Assembly (NCBI GenBank): GCA_934574045.1
Contig: CAKTMK010000026.1
Coordinates: 1-31,602 of the forward strand
Reading direction: 5' to 3'
Length of the DNA stretch: 31,602 nucleotides
Origin: an uncultured Oscillibacter sp.
GTDB lineage: Bacteria > Bacillota > Clostridia > Oscillospirales > Oscillospiraceae
Below are positions 25,098-31,600 of this stretch, piece after piece; position 1 is the stretch's first letter, and every line of letters begins with the position of its first letter. The notes below the pieces were generated by a model. It did not search any database. It saw only the letters and a list, made by a program, of their open reading frames with translations, and was not told the DNA's origin. Both the position numbers and the translations under genes were made by a program.

Positions 25098-25116
25098 CCG
25101 CGGTCCGGGACCGCGG
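25098..25116. repeat. 19-base palindrome in the DUF1538 leader
   Basis: CCGCGGTCC and GGACCGCGG are separated by one base, in the untranslated region ~40 bases upstream of the DUF1538 start codon. It would form a hairpin in the RNA or an operator in the DNA. Confidence 0.6.
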
Positions 25117-25123
25117 CGCGCCG

Positions 25124-25166
25124 ACTATCATAATACTATATTACCATAAAAAGATGTTACGATAGT
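25124..25166 (-). promoter_or_regulatory. AT-rich promoter region with operator-like inverted repeat
   Basis: An inverted repeat (25124-25133 and 25157-25166, 9 of 10 matching, ACTATCATAA versus TTACGATAGT) flanks an AT-rich block with several TATA-like hexamers. No single clean promoter stands out, but the base composition contrasts with the GC-rich surroundings and points to the DUF1538 operon promoter. Confidence 0.5.
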
Positions 25167-25194
25167 GTTAAGACCGCTCCCATCCGGCCGTTTC

Positions 25195-26265
25195 TCAGCG
25201 GGGCATGTCCTCCGCGCGGGGGTAGATCAGCTTTTTGCCCGGAATGCCCCGGCGGAAGTCCTCCACCGCCCGGTCAAAGTCCTCCAGCGCGTACCGCCCG
25301 CCCATCACGCAGTCGAGCTGATAGTACGGCCCGCTGAGGACCCGCGCGAAATTCTCCCACGTCTGCCAGATCCGCCGGCCGGACACGCCGGTGTACACCA
25401 CCTCGCGGTAGGCGATCTCGTTGGTCAGGTCCAGCTCGATGGGCTTTCCCGGAAGGCCCACGGACACCACCCGGCCCGCCGCGCGGACGCAGCGGAACGC
25501 GCTGTGGATGGCGGCGGGCGCGCCGGTCACGTCGATCACCGCGTCCGCGCCGATGCCGTCCGTCATGCCCAGCACCTCCCGCACCAGATCGCAGCTCTCA
25601 GAGTTGAACGCGTGGTCCGCGCCCATTTTGCGGGCGTTTTCCAGCCGCTCGTCCAGCAGGTCGGCGGCGATGACCGTTTTTGCGCCGAAGGTCTTGCACG
25701 CGCTCACGGCGGTCAGCCCGATAGGCCCGCAGCCGAACACCACCACCGTTTTGCCCTCCGGCTGGGCGGCCTCTGCGCCGTGGACGCCCGCGCCCATCGG
25801 CTCGAACATACAGGCCGCCTCATAGGAGATGTCGTCCGGCAGGAGATAGGTCGCCCGGGCGGGGATCCTGGCGTACTCGGCGAACGCGCCGTCCACGCTG
25901 CACCCGAACAGCTCCAGATCCCGGCAGATGTGGGCCAGCCCGTTTTTGCAGAACCAGCAGGAGCCGCAGGCGATGTGGGACTCGCAGGAGACCCGGTCGC
26001 CCACCCTGCGGTCGGTTACGTTCCGGCCGATGGCCACGATGTCGCCCGCCGTCTCGTGGCCGGGCGTCACCGGCGGGGCAGTGTGAAGCTTGGACCAGTC
26101 GTCCCAGTCCATGATGTGGATGTCCGTGCCGCACAGCGCCGTGCAGCGGACGCGGATGAGCACGTCGTCGTCACCGATCTCCGGGATGGGAAGGTCGTCG
26201 TGAAGAACAAACGGGCCGGGGGCGCGGGTCTCCTTCCGAAGTCCCCGCATGAGCTGCTTTTCCAT
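25195..26265 (-). CDS. tdh: Zinc-dependent dehydrogenase, threonine 3-dehydrogenase-like
   Basis: The 356-residue medium-chain dehydrogenase probably oxidises L-threonine at C3 with NAD+, or a related polyol. Catalytic zinc ligands are visible in ALCGTDIHI (Cys), PGHETAG (His-Glu) and MFEPMGAGVHGA; the structural zinc lobe is SHIACGSCWFCKNGLAHIC. The nucleotide loop VFGCGPIGLTAV is followed by AADLLDERLENARKMGA. The WDDWS, SCESHIACG and SGRRIWQTWENFARVL segments match threonine dehydrogenase better than sorbitol dehydrogenase, but a galactitol/sorbitol-type activity is not excluded. The usual partner kbl is absent. AGGAGGAG sets the start. It is a single-gene unit with promoter 26342-26370. 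Confidence 0.82.
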   Translation of the reverse strand: MEKQLMRGLRKETRAPGPFVLHDDLPIPEIGDDDVLIRVRCTALCGTDIHIMDWDDWSKLHTAPPVTPGHETAGDIVAIGRNVTDRRVGDRVSCESHIACGSCWFCKNGLAHICRDLELFGCSVDGAFAEYARIPARATYLLPDDISYEAACMFEPMGAGVHGAEAAQPEGKTVVVFGCGPIGLTAVSACKTFGAKTVIAADLLDERLENARKMGADHAFNSESCDLVREVLGMTDGIGADAVIDVTGAPAAIHSAFRCVRAAGRVVSVGLPGKPIELDLTNEIAYREVVYTGVSGRRIWQTWENFARVLSGPYYQLDCVMGGRYALEDFDRAVEDFRRGIPGKKLIYPRAEDMPR

Positions 26266-26292
26266 GGTGGCTCCTCCTTATTGAAATATACT

Positions 26293-26372
26293 GCTTGAAA
26301 ATACCGCTCCGGCCCGCGCCGGGGCGGGCCGCTTTACCGCAAGCGTAACAAAAGAAACGGAAATTTTCAAGC
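26293..26372. repeat. 10-base perfect inverted repeat flanking the tdh leader
   Basis: GCTTGAAAAT (26293-26302) and its reverse complement (26363-26372) enclose 60 bases. The right copy overlaps the tdh -35 box, and the left copy sits just before the tdh ribosome binding site. Between them is a GC-rich hairpin, 26310-26331. A repressor could bridge the two copies, but this is inference. Confidence 0.5.
26342..26370 (-). promoter_or_regulatory. Possible promoter of tdh
   Basis: On the minus strand, TTGAAA (26370-26365) and TACGCT (26347-26342) are separated by 17 bases, ~75 bases upstream of the start codon. The -10 box is weak, so it may need an activator. Confidence 0.45.
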
Positions 26373-26472
26373 GTTCCGGAAAAGAAAACCGCCGCGGCGG
26401 CGCAGAAATTTCCGGCCTGCGCCGCACCGACGCATACGCGGCTCAAGCGTCCCATAAAGCAGGGCTGAGGTC

Positions 26473-26501
26473 TTGGCAGCGGGCGGCGCGTATGGTAAAA
26501 T
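26473..26501 (+). promoter_or_regulatory. Promoter of the kinase-like protein gene
   Basis: TTGGCA (26473-26478) and TAAAAT (26496-26501) are separated by 17 bases, with the start codon 72 bases downstream. A small GC hairpin (around 26542-26561) lies in the leader. Confidence 0.7.
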
Positions 26502-26572
26502 AAACATAGTGTGAGCAGACGCGGATGGAAGGGGGAACGGCTTCGCCGCCTTTACGGCGGAGGGGCGGTCAC

Positions 26573-28567
26573 ATGGGCATATTCGATTATTTCAGCCGCA
26601 GGCGGGGCCGCGGGCAGGACCCGGCCCACGGCGCGCAGACGGCGGACCAGCGGGCCACGGCCGCCATGCTGGGCAATCAGGCCATGCTGGAGCTGGCCGC
26701 CCGGCGGCAGCGCGCCGGTGCGGCGGCGGACGGCGGGATGGACGAGGGAGAGCTGGAGCGGCAGATGCTGGCAAGGCTCCCGGACGGCGGGCAGGAGGAC
26801 CGGGCGCAGGCCGCGCAGGAGATGGCGCAGGTCCAGCGCCAGCCGGAGATGGCCCGCACCACGCTGACCGAGCTGTACGGACAGCTCAGGTCCAGCGAGC
26901 GGGGCGGCATACACCGGGGTGGCGGGAACTCCGAGTATTACAACGCGGTCCTCTCCGCGCTCAACGCGGTCAGCGCCGCCATGGGCGGGCAGTTCACGCA
27001 GGACGCCAAAGGGAATCAGGAGAAGCTGGTGAAGATGGAGCGGCTCTATGAGACGCTGATCGCCGCCTGCGGAGCCTATACCGCCCGGAATCCCAGCACG
27101 CAGGCCGGCCGGCACCGCAAGGCGCTGGTCACCCAGATCCAGGCCCGGGCCAGCAGCGATCTGGTGGCGCTGGGCGCCGTGCGGACGGATTTCTGCGCCC
27201 TTCCGGAGCAGGAGCAAGCGGGGAAGGACTGGAACGCCCTGCTGGATCAGAGCCGCACCGTCCATCTGTCCGTGGCGGACCTGACCCAGATGAACCGGGA
27301 GAAGGGCGGTCAGGCGTCGGAGGTGTATACTCTCAACGGGACCAACGCCACCCTGAAAAACGCGGAGGGCGACCCGGTGCCGCTGGGCGACCTGCACTTC
27401 TTCAAGCCCGAGGACGAGCTGGACACATCGCAGTCCACCTACGCCGGAAAGATCGTGGACAACGTGCTCTCCCGGTTCCCGAAGCTCTCGAAAAAGGACC
27501 GGAGGCTCATCCGGAGCTGGGCCATGTCGTATACGGGCACCGGCGCGGTCCGGGAGCTGCCCGGCCTTTCCGAGGACGGAAAGGTGGCGCTGAGCGCGGT
27601 GAGCAGTCAGCTCTCCGGCACCAAGACCACGTCGGATACCATCCTGCACAACCTGAACCTGAACGACGGCAGCAAGGTCAACATGACCAAGCGCAACGTG
27701 GCCACCAGCCGCGTGGCGGCGCTGCTGGGACTGGGCCATCTGGTGGCCAAGTCCGAGACGGCGGAGCTTTACGACGAGGCCACCGGCCGGACGCTGCGGG
27801 GAAATCTGATGGAAAAGGCGGCGGGCGCCTCCTCCGCGAAGGAGTTTTTGAAAGGCGCAAAGGAACAGGCGCCCGCCGCGGCTGCCGGTGCGCAGAAGAC
27901 CACGTCGGTCAGCGTCAGCGGCGGCTTCCAGCGGGACCTGTGCAGCCTTCAGGTGCTGGACGTGATCTGCGGACAGATGGACCGCCACTCCAACAACTTC
28001 TTCGTCACCGCCAGAGAGAACGGAGAGCTGACCGGCCTGCAGGGCATCGACAACGACGCGGCCTTCGGCCGCCGGGAGACGGTCACCTCCTCCGAGGACG
28101 GCGAGCGGCACGACCGGGCGGTCTACGACATCGACAGCGGAGAGCTGGTCCTGCCGTACATGGACCGGGGGCTGGCGGCGCGCATCCAGCAGCTGGAGCC
28201 GGATATGCTCCGCTTTGCCCTCAAGGATCTTCTCAAGGACGAGGAGATCGAGGCGGCGGTCAAGCGGCTGGGACATACCAAGGCCGCCGTCGATAAGACA
28301 GAGCGGGAGCAGCCGGAGCGCCTGCTGGCCGACGACCAGTGGAACGACGACACCGCCCAGCGCCTGATCGATCAGGCGTGGGAGAGCGACCGGGGCTTCT
28401 GGCAGGACCCGGACGTGGAGCGGGCCAAGGCCAACCGGGGAAAGACGCTGGCTTATGAGAACTATTTCGGCAGACTGATGATCCAGTCCATAAAGGGCCT
28501 TGCCAGATTCAACTACGGAGACGGCGACGCGCCGCAGATCCTGCGCCGCCATCCGCGCGGCGGCTGA
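26573..28567 (+). CDS. Large protein with PI3/4-kinase-like catalytic signature
   Basis: The 664-residue protein has no signal peptide or membrane segment. The N-terminal ~240 residues are helical and include an AAMLGNQAMLELAARRQ motif (about residues 24-45). The rest shows an atypical kinase layout: Lys278 in LHFFKPED (nucleotide lysine), a helix (VATSRVAALLGLGHLVAK), a catalytic loop QMDRHSNNFF (D470, H472, N475) and a metal site GIDND (D493/D495). DRHxxN followed by an ID motif is typical of PI3/4-kinase and HipA-like folds. It may phosphorylate a protein or lipid; neighbours give no clue. The frame opens at 26525, but ATG 26573 follows GGAGGGG. Confidence 0.72.
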   Translation: MGIFDYFSRRRGRGQDPAHGAQTADQRATAAMLGNQAMLELAARRQRAGAAADGGMDEGELERQMLARLPDGGQEDRAQAAQEMAQVQRQPEMARTTLTELYGQLRSSERGGIHRGGGNSEYYNAVLSALNAVSAAMGGQFTQDAKGNQEKLVKMERLYETLIAACGAYTARNPSTQAGRHRKALVTQIQARASSDLVALGAVRTDFCALPEQEQAGKDWNALLDQSRTVHLSVADLTQMNREKGGQASEVYTLNGTNATLKNAEGDPVPLGDLHFFKPEDELDTSQSTYAGKIVDNVLSRFPKLSKKDRRLIRSWAMSYTGTGAVRELPGLSEDGKVALSAVSSQLSGTKTTSDTILHNLNLNDGSKVNMTKRNVATSRVAALLGLGHLVAKSETAELYDEATGRTLRGNLMEKAAGASSAKEFLKGAKEQAPAAAAGAQKTTSVSVSGGFQRDLCSLQVLDVICGQMDRHSNNFFVTARENGELTGLQGIDNDAAFGRRETVTSSEDGERHDRAVYDIDSGELVLPYMDRGLAARIQQLEPDMLRFALKDLLKDEEIEAAVKRLGHTKAAVDKTEREQPERLLADDQWNDDTAQRLIDQAWESDRGFWQDPDVERAKANRGKTLAYENYFGRLMIQSIKGLARFNYGDGDAPQILRRHPRGG

Positions 28568-28678
28568 CCGCGGGGAGGACTGGCCGGGAGCCGCTGGAAA
28601 AGCGGAGGGTCCGGGACGAAATGCGCCGGAAGCCGGAGGGCGTTCCGTCCGGAGGTCAAAAACAGGAGAAAAAAGCAA

Positions 28679-28708
28679 GGGAGCCGCGCCGAGATCGGCG
28701 CGGCTCCC
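28679..28708. terminator. Terminator-like palindrome after the kinase-like gene
   Basis: Perfect 14-base arms (28679-28692, 28695-28708) lie ~110 bases after the stop codon. The plus strand continues with moderately T-rich sequence; the minus strand continues with TTGCTTTTTT, so it can act in both directions, more strongly on the minus strand. The stretch 28568-28678 has no other feature. Confidence 0.65.
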
Positions 28709-28733
28709 GTATTGTAATGTTATCGTGCGCCGG

Positions 28734-29077
28734 TTTGACACGGCTCTCCGGCAGCCGCGCGGCCTATTTGGCACGGCCCTCCCATATGAGCCGATTCGGC
28801 ATGGCTCTTCCGTGATAATGGGCTTGTTCAGTTCGCTTTTCCGGCGGCAGCGGGGCGGCCCCGCACAGTCCTTCCGCAGTAACGGGACGGCTTAACGTGC
28901 TTTTCCTGCGATAATGAGACGATTCGGCGCGTCCCGGCGGCGCGCAGACCCGCCTGACATGGCTCTCCGGCAATACAGACCGGCCCAGTAGCGTTTTTCG
29001 GCGGCGGAGCGCTCCCCAGAACGGTCCGGCGGAAAAGAGACTGCCTGTGCCGCGCCCGCCCGGCAATTCAGAGCCGA
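28734..29077. repeat. Degenerate ~31-bp tandem repeat array
   Basis: About eleven diverged units are visible, starting near 28734, 28767, 28795, 28827, 28861, 28892, 28923, 28954, 28985, 29016 and 29045. The steps are mostly 31 bases (range 28-34). Each begins with a variant of TTCGGCAYGGCTCT, continues with CCGGC and ends near AATGAGACGG. Individual units differ at many positions, so the periodicity rather than identity carries the signal. A period of 31 is not a multiple of three, and no coding frame is maintained. It lies between the kinase-like gene terminator and a truncated tRNA. Confidence 0.5.
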
Positions 29078-29085
29078 AAGGACGC

Positions 29086-29119
29086 AAAAAAGCCTGCGGC
29101 CGAATGGCCACAGGCTTTT
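29086..29119 (-). terminator. Terminator of the tRNA-Ala gene
   Basis: On the minus strand, an AAAAGCCTGTGGCC / GGCCGCAGGCTTTTTT hairpin (one mismatch) is followed directly by a T run. It starts 3 bases after the tRNA CCA end, showing that the truncated tRNA was once a normal transcribed gene. Confidence 0.9.
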
Positions 29120-29121
29120 CG

Positions 29122-29182
29122 TGGTGGAGACGAAGAGGATCGAACTCTCGACCTTACGGATGCGAACCGTACGCTCTCCCAA
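29122..29182 (-). pseudogene. Truncated tRNA-Ala (anticodon CGC), attachment site
   Basis: The 61 bases match the 3' part of a tRNA on the minus strand: TTGGGAGAGCG of the D-arm, an anticodon stem TACGG/CCGTA with loop TTCGCAT (anticodon CGC, alanine), a variable loop, a T-arm GAGAG-TTCGATC-CTCTT, acceptor CGTCTCC, A and encoded CCA. The 5' acceptor strand and first half of the D-arm, expected as GGGGACG...GCTCAG, are missing; the sequence departs at 29183 into AT-rich DNA. The fragment therefore looks like the tRNA end displaced by integration of a mobile element, with the intact tRNA expected at the element's other end. Confidence 0.8.
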
Positions 29183-29439
29183 GCGGGGCAGTTATATGCG
29201 TCCCATTCCAAGGTAAAGAAAAGTATAAAACTGTCAATAAAAATCGACTATTTTGGGAAAATGGTATATGGCCTCGCTCAATTTTCAAGATGCAACGGCC
29301 TAAAATGGAGTGATAATATTTCCGTTTATGATAATCCATCTATTCTTACGATGCCAACTCAGTGGCGGTAATTCGGTTCGCATCCCTTCAAGGAAAATGT
29401 TAAAAAAGGAAGAATTGCGGGCGGTATGTTCGCATCCGT
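29158..29439. repeat. Three copies of the tRNA anticodon-arm core
   Basis: GTTCGCATCC occurs in the tRNA fragment (minus strand, 29158-29167), again at 29376-29385 (plus; the match extends to CGGTTCGCATCC, 29374-29385) and at 29428-29437 (plus; GTTCGCATCCGT, 29428-29439). The latter two are inverted relative to the tRNA. They may be integrase sites or remnants of previous integrations. No gene is supported in the rest of 29183-29565, which is AT-rich left-end DNA. Confidence 0.55.
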
Positions 29440-29565
29440 GACTTTGATAGCGACTCTCGAAAAAATGACAGCCATCCACTTGGAGATGGTTGTCGCTATA
29501 TGTAACATCTCAACGCTATTGATGTTGCCATCCAGCTCCCCCTTAAGGCGTCTGGATAATAGCGA

Positions 29566-30255
29566 TTATGTTGCATTGAGGTTATTTGTATACCTCTCTT
29601 TAACAATATATTTGTTTATTTCGGTGATTACTTTTTCCATATAAACAAACGTTTGGCCTTTTAAATGCTCTATTTGTTGTATGGTAAGTTCTCGGCCAAT
29701 CTCTTCAAAGCTGTTCTCGCCGTGAGCTAATTTGTTTCTATAGTCTTTTATAGTTTTTAGCTCAGAAACACGCTCGTCAAATTCTATGCCGTATTTTTCC
29801 AAAACGGCGATAATCTCTCTTGAATCTAAATTTCCGCTATATAGGGGGTAAAACTTCGAGATATCTTCATACGAAAGGTCAAATGTGTTGACCCCAACAA
29901 TATAGTCATAAAACTTTAATGAATGAGATGCTTTGCTATGGTTATTAGCGCTTTTGTCTCGGGCATTCTCATAGTAGACGGCAACTAAATGCCTAAGTTT
30001 TTCATTGCAGTTGTTGAATGCCAAATTTTTAGTGATTAAGATTTCGTGTAATCGAACCAAACATTTGGTCATTGTGGATTCGATTGCATTATACAGCATC
30101 AAAACAATTCCTGCTTTAATGCTTGTCTTAACTGTCGTTAGACCCTCCACTGTTGTTCGGTACTCGACATTGCCATTTTCCATATGTTTGAGGTAACTAA
30201 TTACACGATTGACTTCCTCGCATCTAATTTCCAAATCTTGTTTAATGCTCTGCAT
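29566..30255 (-). CDS. MAE_28990/MAE_18760-type HEPN nuclease
   Basis: This 229-residue, mostly helical protein resembles the MAE_28990/MAE_18760 HEPN group, predicted metal-independent RNases. The catalytic HEPN motif R-x4-H is intact as R173-NKLA-H178 (DYRNKLAHGENSF). Other family traits are the opening LEIRCEEVNRVISYLK, then KAGIVLMLYNAIESTMTKCL and the long helices around ENARDKSANNHSK. The frame is open to 30333, but ATG 30255 has GGAGG at a 6-base spacing and the domain starts there. Its start overlaps the DUF262 gene end by 14 bases, so expression is translationally coupled. It probably cleaves RNA as the effector of a two-gene defence or toxin-antitoxin module. Confidence 0.85.
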   Translation of the reverse strand: MQSIKQDLEIRCEEVNRVISYLKHMENGNVEYRTTVEGLTTVKTSIKAGIVLMLYNAIESTMTKCLVRLHEILITKNLAFNNCNEKLRHLVAVYYENARDKSANNHSKASHSLKFYDYIVGVNTFDLSYEDISKFYPLYSGNLDSREIIAVLEKYGIEFDERVSELKTIKDYRNKLAHGENSFEEIGRELTIQQIEHLKGQTFVYMEKVITEINKYIVKERYTNNLNAT

Positions 30256-31384
30256 GGTCGGCCTCCATGCCAGATACCAAACGATAAATATACAGAACTC
30301 TACCTTGAAGTTTTTGCTTTTTGTGGAGTTCATTTGCTACATGCGTATATTGTTTGAACTCTGGAGTGGATAGGCACTGTTTGATATGTTCTTTATCCAA
30401 AGAATCCTGAATTGTCCCATCAGCCAATGCTTTCCACACACCGACAGAAATAGCCTCAAATACGGAACGTTTGGTCTGAGGATTTTGAGCATGCCGAAAC
30501 CCATAGGGAAAGTTTTTCTCCACGTAGGTCAGTACTGCATTAATGCGATTTCTATATTCCTCAAGAATCTGATTTACATTTTGGGGATCAAGTTTTTCAA
30601 GTTCTTCGTTTTTTGCTTTAAGGTATTCATCCAAGAAGTTTGCAATGCCTCCATTGATACCCGTATCGTAACTGTTTGTGTCCGAAATTGCGAAGAAGCG
30701 TAGTAGTAACTCTTCACGTTCTTGACGTTTTTCAAGCCACTTGTCTATTTTTACCAAGTTTTTGTAAGCATCACTTGTTGCGCAATAATCATAAATAAAG
30801 GAAGTAAACTTCCCCATATAGATTCCTTTGCGTTTTTCCATGGGCTTGAGCAGATCACTTCCTCGGTTAATGCGCTCAAACATGTCTTTTTTTATGTCAT
30901 CGGTGGTTTCTTCGGATAAAACAATAATTCTGAGTGCAGTATTCAGAAATTTACCCTGGCGGCTTGTATCCAGTTCGTTAAATTTGTACCCATTTAAGCT
31001 CTTAATAGATTTTAAGCCTTGAAGGCAAAGTCTATTATTTAAGAACGAATGAATTGTACGGATTCGCTGTGATCCATCGACAATTTCCCACGAACTATCC
31101 TTGTTTTCGGCAACAAAAATAAAGGGTATCGGGAGTCCCAAAATGATTGATTCAATCAATTTTGATTGCCGAATTTCATCCCATGTGAAGTCCCTTTGAT
31201 ATTCTGGTATATAAATGTAGTTGTATTTTTTTTGGGCGACATCTACATCATCTGTGTCAAGGCTATCGTTGTATTTGTCAGAAATAGCTTCAACCGTTAA
31301 ATCACGAATGTCATAACGAACAGTCTTTCTTTTCGAATAGATTTCTTCCTCGACCAGTTCAAGCGCAACTTTAGATTTGCTCAC
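30242..31384 (-). CDS. DUF262 (GmrS-like, ParB/Srx-fold) protein
   Basis: The 380-residue protein carries the DUF262 domain of ParB/sulfiredoxin-like NTPase or nuclease proteins, known from GmrSD-type and other restriction systems. Motifs are PEYQRDFTWDE (about 60-70), ILGLPIPFIFVAE, the active-site VDGSQRIRTI (D103-R107; usual form DGQQR) and FERINRGSDLL (~170). The C-terminal half is helical with no DUF1524 HNH nuclease domain, so it is the regulatory/NTP-binding half and needs a partner. The HEPN nuclease that follows, overlapping by 14 bases, is that probable partner. The start is GTG at 31384 with AAAGGAG upstream; it sits in AT-rich DNA unlike the main chromosome. Confidence 0.88.
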   Translation of the reverse strand: MSKSKVALELVEEEIYSKRKTVRYDIRDLTVEAISDKYNDSLDTDDVDVAQKKYNYIYIPEYQRDFTWDEIRQSKLIESIILGLPIPFIFVAENKDSSWEIVDGSQRIRTIHSFLNNRLCLQGLKSIKSLNGYKFNELDTSRQGKFLNTALRIIVLSEETTDDIKKDMFERINRGSDLLKPMEKRKGIYMGKFTSFIYDYCATSDAYKNLVKIDKWLEKRQEREELLLRFFAISDTNSYDTGINGGIANFLDEYLKAKNEELEKLDPQNVNQILEEYRNRINAVLTYVEKNFPYGFRHAQNPQTKRSVFEAISVGVWKALADGTIQDSLDKEHIKQCLSTPEFKQYTHVANELHKKQKLQGRVLYIYRLVSGMEADHAEH

Positions 31385-31471
31385 TTCGGGTCAACTCCTT
31401 TATGAATTCAATTTCATTATCACAGCATTAGCAATGTATGCTGTCAGCGTTTAATATGGATGTTAAATATA

Positions 31472-31499
31472 ATTATACCACATTTGCGTCGGTTTACAA
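31472..31499 (-). promoter_or_regulatory. Promoter of the DUF262-HEPN operon
   Basis: On the minus strand, TTGTAA (31499-31494) and a perfect TATAAT (31477-31472), extended by a TG at -15, are separated by 16 bases. They lie ~90 bases before the GTG start. No clear operator was seen. Confidence 0.8.
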
Positions 31500-31550
31500 A
31501 GGGATACATATAAAAACAACTAAAAATGGACTGCCAACCTACTGAAATTA

Positions 31551-31580
31551 CCGCCCTAGTGAGACACAGGGCGGTTTTTT
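31551..31580 (+). terminator. Plus-strand terminator at the right edge
   Basis: Arms CCGCCCT (31551-31557) and AGGGCGG (31568-31574) with a 10-base loop are followed by TTTTTT. No plus-strand gene ends here in the visible region, so it may insulate the gene that begins just to the right, or act in its leader. Confidence 0.75.
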
Positions 31581-31592
31581 CATAGGCAGAGG

Positions 31593-31600
31593 AAGGAGGT
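31593..31600 (+). promoter_or_regulatory. Ribosome binding site of a gene beyond the right edge
   Basis: AAGGAGGT is a perfect anti-16S match only 13 bases after the terminator's T run. A plus-strand gene should start within about 10 bases beyond the window; its identity is unknown. Confidence 0.6.

Noticed and set aside
28734..29077. CRISPR array
   Set aside because: Units are contiguous and diverged, with no identical repeats and no unique spacers of constant length, and no cas gene is nearby.
28892..29182. Short minus-strand frames across the repeat array
   Set aside because: The 31-base period shifts the frame in each unit, so no repeated peptide is preserved, and no ribosome binding site fits.
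29047..29313. An 88-codon plus-strand frame containing RRRGSNSRPYGCEPYAL
   Set aside because: This peptide is the known spurious translation of the strand opposite a tRNA gene. It helped confirm the tRNA remnant rather than a protein.
29340..29400. A second tRNA on the plus strand (CAACTCAGTGG followed by GGTTCGCATCC)
   Set aside because: D-arm-like and T-arm-like motifs are too close together and no anticodon arm or acceptor pairing can be formed.
29426..29644. A 72-codon plus-strand frame in the island
   Set aside because: It overlaps the end of the HEPN gene on the other strand, lacks a ribosome binding site and resembles no family I know. An excisionase-like gene was considered but not supported.
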